64,000 nt of DNA. Origin: Selaginella moellendorffii. Lineage: Eukaryota; Streptophyta; Lycopodiopsida; Selaginellales; Selaginellaceae. The notes beneath the pieces are model-generated. The model searched no databases. It was given only the letters and a program-made list of their open reading frames with translations, and was not told the DNA's origin. The stretch is from contig NW_003314319.1 of the NCBI RefSeq assembly GCF_000143415.4, forward strand, positions 335,181 through 399,180, in the 5' to 3' direction. Positions 55,192 through 64,000 of the stretch are shown one piece after another. The stretch's first letter is position 1. Each line of letters begins with the position of its first letter. The position numbers were made by a program, and so were the translations under genes.

Positions 55192-56862
55192 CTATTTACC
55201 AGTTAGTCTCTTTTGAAGAGTGATGCTATAAAACTTTGTTGTTCTAATGGACAATATCAAGCTCACAACGGATGCAAACAAGCACACTCCAGCCATGACG
55301 AAGAAGGTTGTTCTGTAGCAATGTGGTCCATGGCAAAGGAGTTCATCACCATCCAAACTTCCATCGCTTGGTCCAAGCTTACTCTCGCGGTCGTATAAAA
55401 CTCCTGCCACCTGGACGGACAAAACATAAGTTCCCAGCGCCTTAGCGACGTAAGTTACGTTTTGGAGCGTCCCATAGAACCTGAGCCCGAAGATCTCCGC
55501 TATCATGGTGTAAAGAACAGACCACTGGCCACCGATTGACAGCCCAATCAAAACCGAGCCGTAGAAGAGCGCTCCGGGAAGCCCAAGAGCGATTATCAAG
55601 CTCCCAAGCGAGAGAAGCAAGAGAACCATGCACAGGAAGAAGGGCCTTGCGACGCCATAGCTGGCGAGGCATATGTCTGAGATGAAGCCAACGCCAACGC
55701 CACCGATGAAGTCCCAGATGCTAAGGAGGGCGATGAAAGTGTTTGTTCCGGCCTGGGAGTAGCCAAGGGACGTTCCAATCTGGCCGAAATTGTTGGTCAC
55801 GGTTAGCACAGCGCCAATGCCACAGGTTGAAGCCACGAAGATGAGAAACATGTCGATGCTACAGAGCGCCTGGAGGATTGTGAAATCGTCTCCTCGCTTG
55901 ACGGGCGATCCTTTAAAGAAGAAGATCGAAATGTGCGAGGCGATAGCTGGAGCAGCGGCGTCTGCTCCATGATCCGGAGGATCTACGTCTTGATAATCTA
56001 TTTGAGGAGTTTCTATCGCTGCGTTCTCCATTAGATCAACATCAACTTCTTCGCGATGGCGATGCCGGAGGGTTTTGGATTCCTGTCTCAGAACCACAAG
56101 AGCTGGGATGGAGAGAATGATCAGCATAATGGAAAAGAAGGCCTTGATGATCCGAGATTCTAGGCGCACGAAATGCTGGAGGATGATAATAGCCATGAGA
56201 TATCCAGCCAGGATCAAAGTTACTGACAAGAAGACGAAGAGCGTTCTCGAGTCATTGTAGCGGCCGTCGAGTGGGACGGATCGAATGACAAACGCGAATA
56301 GAAGGCACAAGAGTGATGGAAACCAGGCCAGCAAGAGAACGAATGAATCGTCACTGCGAGAGAAGAAGGCCTGGTAAAGCAGCGTGAACATCGCAACGCT
56401 CAATCCCTGCGTACTGTCGAGAAGACTAAGAACCATGCCCTGGTTTTTGGGGAAATTCTTGGCACAGGCCACAAGAACAGCGGTAGTGGTGAAGGCTGCC
56501 GATGCGCCGATCATAAAGAGATAGAAACAGAGTTCCCAGACATGGGGATGGGCGATTCTCTGCGTTGTAGCCAGCCATATCGTGAAGTATCCAGCAAAGT
56601 TTAGCGCGAATCCAAGGAGGAGCACGACCCAGGGCCCGGTGAGATCATAGAGGAGGCCGGAGAGAATCCCGACGCTGGTGCCAACGTCCTTAAAGAAGCT
56701 TATGGTGTTGATATTCTTTTGGTTGTAGTCGAGGGACAGCTTGAGATGCTGCGAGAAGAGGCTGAAATTGTTGAGTGATCCTCCAGAAGAGATCATGAGG
56801 AAGAAACTTGCCAATGCAACCATCCATCGACTGTTGTAGAGGTGTTTGATGGTCCCAACCAT
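55192..56862 (-). CDS. nodulin-like MFS transporter, intact (third copy)
   Basis: One open frame of 556 residues from the ATG at 56,862. The N-terminal nodulin-like domain (RWMVALASFFLMISSGGSLN, LSLDYNQKNINTISFFKD) with about six helices is followed by a hydrophilic loop (residues ~265-315, acidic, SPVKRGDD at its end) and a second set of helices (LGYSQAGTNTF, WDFIGGVGVGFISD). The length and topology suit the family, whose members are plasma or organelle membrane transporters with few known substrates. It has the extra T missing from the left and right copies. Coding sequence is ~97% like theirs by eye. Divergent partner: the 2OGD pseudogene at 57,312. Confidence 0.88.
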   Translation of the reverse strand: MVGTIKHLYNSRWMVALASFFLMISSGGSLNNFSLFSQHLKLSLDYNQKNINTISFFKDVGTSVGILSGLLYDLTGPWVVLLLGFALNFAGYFTIWLATTQRIAHPHVWELCFYLFMIGASAAFTTTAVLVACAKNFPKNQGMVLSLLDSTQGLSVAMFTLLYQAFFSRSDDSFVLLLAWFPSLLCLLFAFVIRSVPLDGRYNDSRTLFVFLSVTLILAGYLMAIIILQHFVRLESRIIKAFFSIMLIILSIPALVVLRQESKTLRHRHREEVDVDLMENAAIETPQIDYQDVDPPDHGADAAAPAIASHISIFFFKGSPVKRGDDFTILQALCSIDMFLIFVASTCGIGAVLTVTNNFGQIGTSLGYSQAGTNTFIALLSIWDFIGGVGVGFISDICLASYGVARPFFLCMVLLLLSLGSLIIALGLPGALFYGSVLIGLSIGGQWSVLYTMIAEIFGLRFYGTLQNVTYVAKALGTYVLSVQVAGVLYDRESKLGPSDGSLDGDELLCHGPHCYRTTFFVMAGVCLFASVVSLILSIRTTKFYSITLQKRLTGK

Positions 56863-57311
56863 GATCCTAAGCTAAACTTTAGATTGAAATAAGAGTGGAG
56901 AGCCTATATTTAAAGTATGGATAGTTTTTCTACCTGGCCCTTCCAGAAAGAAAATGTGTCCAAGCGGCGCACAACAACGAGGAAGGTCTCTGGCATTTCT
57001 GCATCCATCAGTCTCATGCTTGACAGCTATCTATTTAGGTTATGTCGATAATCTCGTGACTGATGGATGTAGAAAATCGAAGCCGCGATGTCTCCTTCGC
57101 TGCTGCTGCCGGCTTTGTCGCTTACTATCCAGAGTCTCGAAAAAGAAAAGACGTGACGTGTTAAGGAATTGAGGTGGTGGCCACGTGGGCTGCCACCTAG
57201 AAAGAAGATCTTTCGCGGCCACCAACTTGGACTTTAACATCATGAAAAATCAACTATATAAACCCACCAATTCTATGCAATCTCGTTCATCTTATTTCCT
57301 CTTAATTTTGT
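56863..57311. promoter_or_regulatory. divergent promoter, third copy (shortened)
   Basis: Homologous to 24,217-24,745 but about 80 bp shorter, with deletions on the MFS side. The TATA-like CTATATAAA near 57,255 is kept. Confidence 0.5.
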
Positions 57312-59157
57312 AGCTTCCTTTGTTGCAAATGCCAATCAGCAGACTGATGTTCTTCCAAAGGGTGTCAAAGCTCTTATGGATAATGGCCTCGTTACCATTC
57401 CTGGCCGTTATATCAAACCTCCCAGCCACCGAGCTGTGAAGCATTTGATCATTCCCGGAGTGGAGATCCCTGTGATTGACATGGCTGCATTGGAGAGTGA
57501 CCGAGAGAAATTTGTTCAAACTTTGTGCAAGGCTTCAAGTGAATGGGGCATCTTTCAGGTATTTTGATGTGTACCTGCTCAAAAGGATCATTCATAATAT
57601 GATGTCACATGCAGGCTCTTAGGCAAGGCCGACTAATTCTGTTTGAATCCTATCCCTTACACCCTAAGCCAACTGGCTAAAGGGGTGATCACTTGATTGT
57701 AGGGCTCTTTCTTTATCCTATTATCCTGACCTGGTGCCTAACAATCCTCCCCCTCGTCAAGGATCGTCCGCGATCATATTTATGCCACCATCCGGTCACC
57801 ATGGTTCTTCTCTTAGGGTCTACCAAACTTTGGTTCTCCCTCTAGATCCACTATGTTGAATATTTCTTTAGAATATTCCTGCCCCACTCGTCAGCCACGA
57901 GAATCGAACTGAGCTCCGATACCAATGTTAGGATTCTATCCCTTACACCCTAAGCCAACTGGCTAAAAGGGTGATCACTTGATTGCAGGGCCCTTTCTTT
58001 ATCCTATTATCCTGACCTGGTGCCTAACACATTTACTCTTTCTTGCTCGAGGGCCTGGGAGCGGAAGATCACTCGCAACACCACCTCAAAGTTAGGATAT
58101 GCATCACTGATGGAGATCGAAACCACAATATGTTGCCGATCAACCATGGGATTCCTGTTGCAACCATGCAAGGCATGGTCCATGGAGTGCTTGAGCTCTT
58201 TGATCTTCCTATTGAGGGAATTTATATGTTCACAATTAAGAAAAATTATATTTAAAATTTTTTATTTTTTATTTCATCAAGACTTTTGAATTTTAAAATC
58301 TTATATACATATATTTATAAAAGAGAAGATGAAGTATTATACGGAGGAGGTGTTTGTGCCTGTGCGGTACTGCATGAGTATGACACCTTCTCAAGAGACT
58401 CATATGGAGTGGCACGATCACTTTCAACACTACTTTTCAAACAGAGAAAAAGAGCATCCATGGCCGAAAAAACCAGCCTGCTACAAGTAAATGAGCTTGA
58501 CTAATCTGGATTTCATGAGATTGCTTGGTTTCTTGGATATTGCAGGAGGCTCGCTTCCAGCTATGTTTCAAGTGTGAGCCATCTGAGCCTCTGATGTCTG
58601 CTTTGTCTGAAGGACTTGGGCTGGATTCAAACCGCCTCGTGAAATCATTTGGAGACTCGGAGATGATCTTGCGATCAAATTACTATCTGCCGTGCCCAAA
58701 TCCCGACCTTGCTCTTGGGATGAATGGCCACACTGATAGTGGCGGTTTGACAATCCTGTTTGAAGATCAAGTTGGCGGACTCCAGGCCAGGAAAGGTGAT
58801 CTCTGGTACGACTTGAAGCCTATAAAAAATGCATTCATTGTGAACATTGCTGATCAGCTTGAAGTAAGTGACTTGGATTGATTTTTATCATGGCTTTGTT
58901 CTTTTCCATGCCAGATTTTGAGCAATGGAAAATACAAGAGCATTGAGCACCGAGTCCTTGTCCAGCCTGATCAAACTCGTCTCTCCATCGTGGCATTTTG
59001 CAATCCATCGCGGGATGCTGTGATAGGACCCCTGCCAGAACTTATTGATGAGCAAAACCCGCCACTCTACAAGTCAACCTTATACCAAGAGCACATCACA
59101 AATGTCTACACAAAATATTTGGATGGCAAGCATTCACAAAAGCTCCAAATAAAATAA
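57312..59157 (+). pseudogene. 2OGD pseudogene (third copy)
   Basis: All four exons are recognisable, but a 5-nt deletion near 57,315 removes the initiator ATG. Exon 1 ends at 57,558. A ~520-bp insertion carrying a TRIM sits at the end of intron 1, where the AG acceptor is followed by foreign sequence. Exon 2 is split by ~105 bp of AT-rich DNA (~58,217-58,322). A 6-nt deletion lies near 58,588. The C-terminal catalytic block HTDSGG and exon 4 are otherwise well preserved; the last residue before the stop is Lys instead of Asn. A shortened in-frame product from an internal Met is unlikely to fold. Confidence 0.85.
57640..58029 (-). mobile_element. TRIM: 390-bp miniature LTR retrotransposon
   Basis: The two LTRs are exactly 104 bp each (57,640-57,743 and 57,926-58,029), with TG...CA ends. 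On the minus strand a primer-binding site TTGGTATCGGAGC abuts the 5' LTR (58,029 side) and a polypurine tract GAGGGGGAGGAT abuts the 3' LTR. The 182-bp interior is non-coding. No matching 5-bp target duplication was found (AATTC versus CATTT), so it may have arrived as part of the larger insertion. Related remnants lie at 5,052, 6,902 and 10,975. Confidence 0.85.
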
Positions 59158-59519
59158 ACCGCTCTGGACAACAAGCTGTTACTAAAATAAAATAATAGAA
59201 AGAATAAATCTTCTATTTTATAAGAGAGAACTGTCTCCAAAGATCTCTACAAAGGCAGGATGCTCCACAACTCCATTCTTGCTTCCAATCTTTGCTGTTG
59301 CTAGTTCATTTGGTGTTCATGTACATGGAACTACAGCAGGCTTGGAGATCTTCAATGTCTACTAGCTTGAAAGATCTATTGTGTTCCCAAACTCTCCAAG
59401 CCGAGACACCCAATTATCACATCGAAGACCCTTCAGGCATCTGTGAAGCTTTGCAATTATAGAGATTAGTGATGCATGGAAGAGATCCTATCTCCAGAGG
59501 CCCTGGAAGCGCCAAAGTG

Positions 59520-59853
59520 AAGCAAGTCCAAGACTGCATTGGTGGACAAGTCCACGACTGAGGCAACCCAACCATGGATCAACAGTACTAGTTGTCTATA
59601 TGAATTGTTTGGCATCACTTGGCCACCTCATCATGCTGGATCTCAGCAACAATTCACTCTTTGCCATAATCCCTGGATCACTGGGTGATATTCCAATGCT
59701 ATGGACAACCTTGATGCTCAACTAAATCTTCAAGATCTTCAACAAGGAGCTTCCAAAATTTCTGGAGAGGTCATTGCCATCCACTTCCTCAAAACTAGCT
59801 AGTTGCTTTTTGTTTTTGGTTTGCTGCTCTATCTTCCAAGATTTTGCATAGGA
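59520..59853 (+). pseudogene. LRR fragment (third copy)
   Basis: Follows the 2OGD pseudogene, as in the other copies (HLIMLDLSNNSLFAIIPGSLG-like, degenerate). It continues ~60 bp beyond the left copy's breakpoint, matching the right copy. It is interrupted at 59,854 by the Ty3 element. Confidence 0.65.
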
Positions 59854-60035
59854 TGTTCGGTGCCAACTTTGACCACGTGGTCAATGTCAATTGGCATATT
59901 AGGGTAAGAAACTTAACTTAATTGGAGTGGTAGTGCATTGGAGGTAGCTTAGAGGTAATTGGGTGCTTAAGAGGAGGTATAGTGTAATTTAGGGAGATTA
60001 AATTTTTCTCTTTTAACACCAGATCATTAGTTGCA

Positions 60036-61230
60036 ATGGTCGACCAAAATAAATGTTGGACCATTTAAAATGTTGTTCATGAGCTGCTAGTCTCAATAAA
60101 AGATGCAAGACGAGATGCATGGTATGATGGATACCATGCATGAGTGTGTTAAGGCACTCAAGGTTGGATGTGGTGGCACTCCAAGTAAGAGTTCCTTGGT
60201 AAATTAACTCAAGATTTCAACCTTTTTTAGTGATGGTGGTGTAGATGAGTGTCTAACTTGGTTGGCTAATTTGAAGAAGTTTTTAGCTGCTAAAGGAATT
60301 CTAGATGCAAAAGCTTTAGTGACTATTCTAATGGTTTTGCATGGTGTAAGTTTTTGATGGTGGAATTGGCTTGAAGAGTTTTCTGTTGCGGATAAAAGAC
60401 CACTAGTGTTCACCATAAATGAGTTTGAGGCTGTTTTTCATTCACATTTTTCCTTCACTATGACATGGAAAATGTTCATATAGAATTTTGAGATTTTCAA
60501 CAAAGGAAAATAATGTTTAAGGACTATATTGAGAAGCTTACTCATTTGATTAGCTGTGTTTTAACAAAGGATCTAGATAAAAAAAAATCTTACTTCATTG
60601 ATAGCTTTCATAGTGAGAGTAAGTGGTAACACTTACGTCATTTTCAGTTTACAAAGAGTTTGAAGAAGCTCTTTGATACAACTCATTGATTTAACAATGA
60701 CAAATATAAGTCTCGCAAGTATTTGTCAAGAATCATTATAATAATTGTTGTGGACACAAGGATAGGAACAAGAATCACAAATTAAAGTATATAGTGGCTA
60801 CTTTGGATGCAAAGGGGTTAAAAAAGTAAAAATTCTTTATAAAAAATTATAGACAAAGTTATCATCATTGTAATAAGTTTGGACATTATAAAGTTGATTG
60901 TTCATAATTGAAGAATAAATAGTAGGGCAAAAAAAATGGTCAATCTTCTACTGATAGTAAGTAAGATATTAAAAAAGTTTGTAAACTTTGCAACACGAGG
61001 ATGATGGAGTTGACCATTTTTGTCAAAGGAAGAGGTTTTTAATCATTGCTTGTTAACTCAACTATATGTGAGAAAAAATAGAGCTCAAGGACATTCATGC
61101 ATCAACTTTAATGCTGGAGGGTGTGTTTTATGGTGATCTAGTGTGGATTTTATTAGATAGTGGGAGCGATAACAATTTTGTTTCAGCAAAGTTTGTTAAG
61201 GAGTATGGCTTAGTGCCACGAGATGTTTTT
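60036..61230 (+). pseudogene. Gag-protease relic
   Basis: Follows the Gag of 9,069-10,898 with many stops. The zinc knuckle is altered (HHCNKFGHYKVDC), and the protease block LLDSGSDNNFVSAKFVKE is preserved near 61,150-61,205. Confidence 0.75.
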
Positions 61231-61599
61231 CTATACATAATGGAAAATGCAACTACTTATGCTTAGCATTTTGATACTTTTGTTAAGGGTTAGAAGTGTT
61301 GGTTGGCAAAACCACACTTTAAAGATTTTTTATCTCATAAATATCCATTATATGGATCACATTTTTGGGATGCCATGGTTGGTGAAGGTGGATGCAAAGA
61401 TAAAATAAAGTATTAAGCATATCTCGCTGGAGTATAATATTATTAAAGATGTGTGGTTTGGAAAGGGAGTTCAACTTTCGGTTGTTATACTCTCTATTAC
61501 ATCTTTGAAATGGGCTTATCATAATGGAAAAACATTTTTGAGTTACTTGCTGTTTATTCATGACTTAGGGACCAAGGCATGTATTAAGGAGGGGCAGCA

Positions 61600-62345
61600 A
61601 TTACTCAAAGAGTTTTCTGATGTTTTTCCATTTGAACTTCCTCATGGGTTACTTCCATTATAAGGTGTGGAGTATGGGATTATGTTAGAGTTAGGGATGT
61701 GGCTAATTTACCAATGTTCATTTCGATTGAGTTATATAAAGGAGTAAAAAGTTCAATGACAAGGAATTATTTGAGTTTAGATTTATTCAGCCAAGTAAGT
61801 CTTTATTTAGTGCTTTGATTTTGTTTTTGAAGAAGGACAATTCAATGCAAATGTGTATTGATTACCATGCCTTAAACAAAAAGATAGTGAAGGATAAGAT
61901 ATCAATATTGCATGTAGATGATATCCTAAACAAGTTTAGTGAAGCATTTACCAAAATTGATTTAAAGAGTGAATATCATTAGATTGCAATGGATGATGCA
62001 TTTATCTCTAAGACAGCATTCAATATGAGTTTCAGGCATTTTACAGTTATGCCATTTAGTTTGATAAATGCACCCACCACATTTACTTAGTTGATGATAG
62101 AGGTATTTAGGCATTATCTTCATGAATTTTTGGAAATTTTCTTGGATGATATTCTTGCTTTCAACAAAAATATAGAGGAGCATAAGGTGCATTTGCACAA
62201 GGTTCTTTTGTTACTATGTGACAACAAACTTTATGTGAAGAAGAGCAAATACAAGTTTGCAAAGTTGGAGGTGGAATATCTAAGCTATATTATAACATCT
62301 AAGGGTGTTAATATAGAGCCAAGAAAGGTGGTTGTGGTGGAGAAC
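61600..62345 (+). pseudogene. reverse transcriptase relic
   Basis: Recognisable blocks: FIQPSKSLFSALILFLKKDN, MCIDYHALNKKIVKDK, MPFSLINAPTTF and FLDDILAFNKNIEEHKVHL (catalytic F/Y-x-D-D), then LEVEYLSYIITSKGVN. Broken by stops. Confidence 0.8.
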
Positions 62346-62499
62346 TAATCTACACCAACTTTAGTGGCCAAGTTATATAGCTTCTTTGGTATAGTTAGTT
62401 ACTACTGACATTTCTAACACAAGTTTGTAGAGGTGATTATTCCTTTGACATGGTTGTTGCACATGATCATGCTAATCAAATGGAAAAATCCATATAAAG

Positions 62500-63560
62500 A
62501 TATTTTGTGGTATTGAAATGATTGTTGAGTGATGTTCTAGTGCTTTACATTTGTTGATCCATCAAAACCTTATGAGGTGATATATGATGTGAGTGGTTAT
62601 GCACTAAAAAGAGTTTTCATGCAAGAGGAATAACCTATTGCATATAAGAGTTGAATTATGCTTTATTTCGTTAAAGTGGGACTTTTCATTATCCCACTTA
62701 TGGTGTGTGGCCACATGCCATTTTTATAACAACAATAAAAAATTGAAGTTTTAACTTTATAATTTATAAATTAAAAACTTTTCATATGATTTTGTGTTAT
62801 AATATTGTGAAATATAAAAAAATAAATTAAAAAACTGATAGAAATATTAATAAATATTAATTAAGTACTAGGAAATGGCATGTGGACACATGCTAATTAA
62901 TGTCCCACTTTACTGAATAAGTCCCACTTTAACGAAATAAAGCATAATTTTGAATTTTGCAGAGTAACACATATGAGCAAAAGTTACTTTCCATTATTCA
63001 TGATTTACAAACGTGGCAGCATTATCTTTATGGTGCAGTGTTTGTGGTGTTGATAAATCATAAACCTTTTGTGTATCTCTTCATGTAGAAAGAGTTGAAC
63101 ATTAGGCAAATTTGTTGGATGATCAAACTTATAGAATTTGGGGAGTTTTCTATTGAGCATCATTTGAGAAAATCAAATGTGGTGATAAATGCTTTATCTT
63201 GTGTTTGTCATATGATGGCATTATAAACACAATTTTGTCATCATTTGAATAAAGTAGTCAATGAGTTTAAGCAATTGATTGAGCTTACTCAGGCTTAAGA
63301 TGTTGAGGTGGTTTTTTTGTGAGTATAGATAAAAACCCTTTTTGTATTGGTGGATGGGATTCTTTACTACAATGGTTATGTCTATTTACCATAGGTGAAT
63401 GTGTTGATTACTTAGGTTTTATTCCACTACCATAATCATCTAGAGGTTAGTCATTTTTGGGGGAAGAAAACATATGAGTTGATTAAACGCAATTTTTATT
63501 AAAGGAATATGAAGGTTGATATCCTTGAGTATTGTAAATCATGCGAGCTCACAAAATTTA
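62500..63560 (+). pseudogene. RNase H and integrase N-terminus relic
   Basis: RNase H pieces (FVVLINHKPFVYLFM, SNVVINALS) are interrupted by a MITE at 62,659-62,944. The integrase zinc-finger region (FHYHNHLEVSHFWGKKTYELI ... YCKSCEL) runs to ~63,550, after which ~430 bp of integrase core are missing. Confidence 0.7.
62659..62944. mobile_element. MITE, 286 bp, 26-bp perfect terminal inverted repeats
   Basis: Ends TGCTTTATTTCGTTAAAGTG... and its exact inverse; the perfect inverted repeat is 26 bp and an imperfect one extends further (GGCCACATGCCATTT / AAATGGCATGTGGACAC). It is flanked by TA on both sides (62,657-62,658; 62,945-62,946), as expected for Tc1/mariner-like (Stowaway-type) elements. 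AT-rich non-coding interior. Confidence 0.85.
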
Positions 63561-63625
63561 ATGAGATTTTAGTGGTATGTAAACGAAATTTATAGGTAAC
63601 TTAGAATAGAGTGGAGAAGTTTATT

Positions 63626-64000
63626 GTCGCCTTAGAATCAAACTTATTTTGAACATCTTTACTCAAATGCAATCTCAACTCCACCACTATTTTAAGATGC
63701 TTTCCAAATATGGCAAAGTAAGGATTTAACTTAGTTCCACTATTTTGTCTATTGTTGTAAGTAAATTGCACTAACAGAAGATATAAATTCTATTGTCCTT
63801 ACTTATAGCCAATGCTACAATGTAGTATATCCTCCACCATTTGATTCACACTCTTAGTTTGCCCAGCCATTTAAGGATGATCTCCACTCAAGAGTTGAAA
63901 GTCACTTATATAAACTTTGCAAAGCTCATCTAAAATCCACTAGTGAACTTTGAATCATAATTATTACTGATGTTTCTCGGAAAACCAAAATAAAAAAAAA
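63626..64000 (-). pseudogene. inverted integrase segment
   Basis: Antisense to the element: it matches the plus-strand reading of 7,885-8,260, i.e. coding on the minus strand. The switch occurs just after GTGGAGAAGTTTATTG. It is cut by the window end. Confidence 0.7.

Larger units (their letters stand above)
59854..64000 (+). mobile_element. decayed Ty3/gypsy element, same family as 7,173-10,974
   Basis: The 5' LTR is 59,854-60,018 (165 bp, TGTTCGGTGCC ... TTTTAACA), with a destroyed primer-binding site. The Gag start ATGGTCGACCAA is at 60,036. Gag runs to ~61,060, the protease motif LLDSGSDNNFVSAKF is at ~61,150, reverse transcriptase lies at 61,600-62,345, RNase H at 62,500-63,200 and integrase start at 63,340-63,625. 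Stops are abundant and the DNA is AT-enriched. Unlike the other copy it keeps the reverse transcriptase region. From ~63,626 the sequence turns antisense. Confidence 0.8.

Overview
The window looks like plant nuclear DNA, most probably from a lycophyte such as Selaginella. The evidence is introns of only 51-59 nt in a plant DOXC-type 2-oxoglutarate oxygenase gene, PPR gene relics, a nodulin-like MFS transporter, a plant basic secretory protein, and Ty3/gypsy-type elements primed by initiator tRNA-Met. The genus is an inference from gene style. No bacterial operon, CRISPR array or intact tRNA/rRNA gene was seen.

Layout. 1-21,009 is nested retrotransposon debris. It holds a Ty3 element that has lost its reverse transcriptase core (7,173-10,974), a non-autonomous LARD element with a 5-bp target duplication (11,688-17,964), pieces of a 104-bp-LTR TRIM family, and a stretch that reads like poor sequence (about 18,876-19,215). 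21,010-32,395 is a gene-bearing duplicate. 32,396-39,770 is a spacer with PPR relics, a decayed LARD LTR, a chromovirus 3' half and a minisatellite. 39,772-50,215 is the second, contiguous copy of the gene block in inverted orientation. 50,216-54,480 holds the rest of a deaminase-like gene and relics of lectin-like and LRR genes. 54,480-59,853 is an older, partial third copy (2OGD relic, intact MFS, 2OGD pseudogene, LRR relic). 59,854-64,000 is a decayed Ty3 element with a MITE inside it.

The main result is that the 21,010-32,395 copy is not a simple inverted repeat of 39,772-50,215 but a circular permutation of it. Its two outer ends (21,010 and 32,395) map to adjacent bases of the right copy (45,316 and 45,317), inside the secretory-protein gene. 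The two outer ends of the right copy are brought together in the middle of the left copy, joined through about 0.8 kb of retrotransposon reverse transcriptase sequence. This is the pattern expected if a circle excised or copied from the right locus was opened at one point and inserted about 7 kb away. A collapsed tandem array is the main alternative.

Genes. Each copy carries a divergent MFS/2OGD pair sharing a promoter of about 0.5 kb. The left and right MFS genes share a 1-nt deletion, and only the third copy (55,192-56,862) is open throughout. The 2OGD is intact in the left and right copies but broken in the third. The secretory metallopeptidase-like gene is intact only on the right, as is a gene of unknown function with a C-A-E ... 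C-x-x-C pattern like deaminase-fold enzymes. The PPR gene is already frameshifted in both copies.
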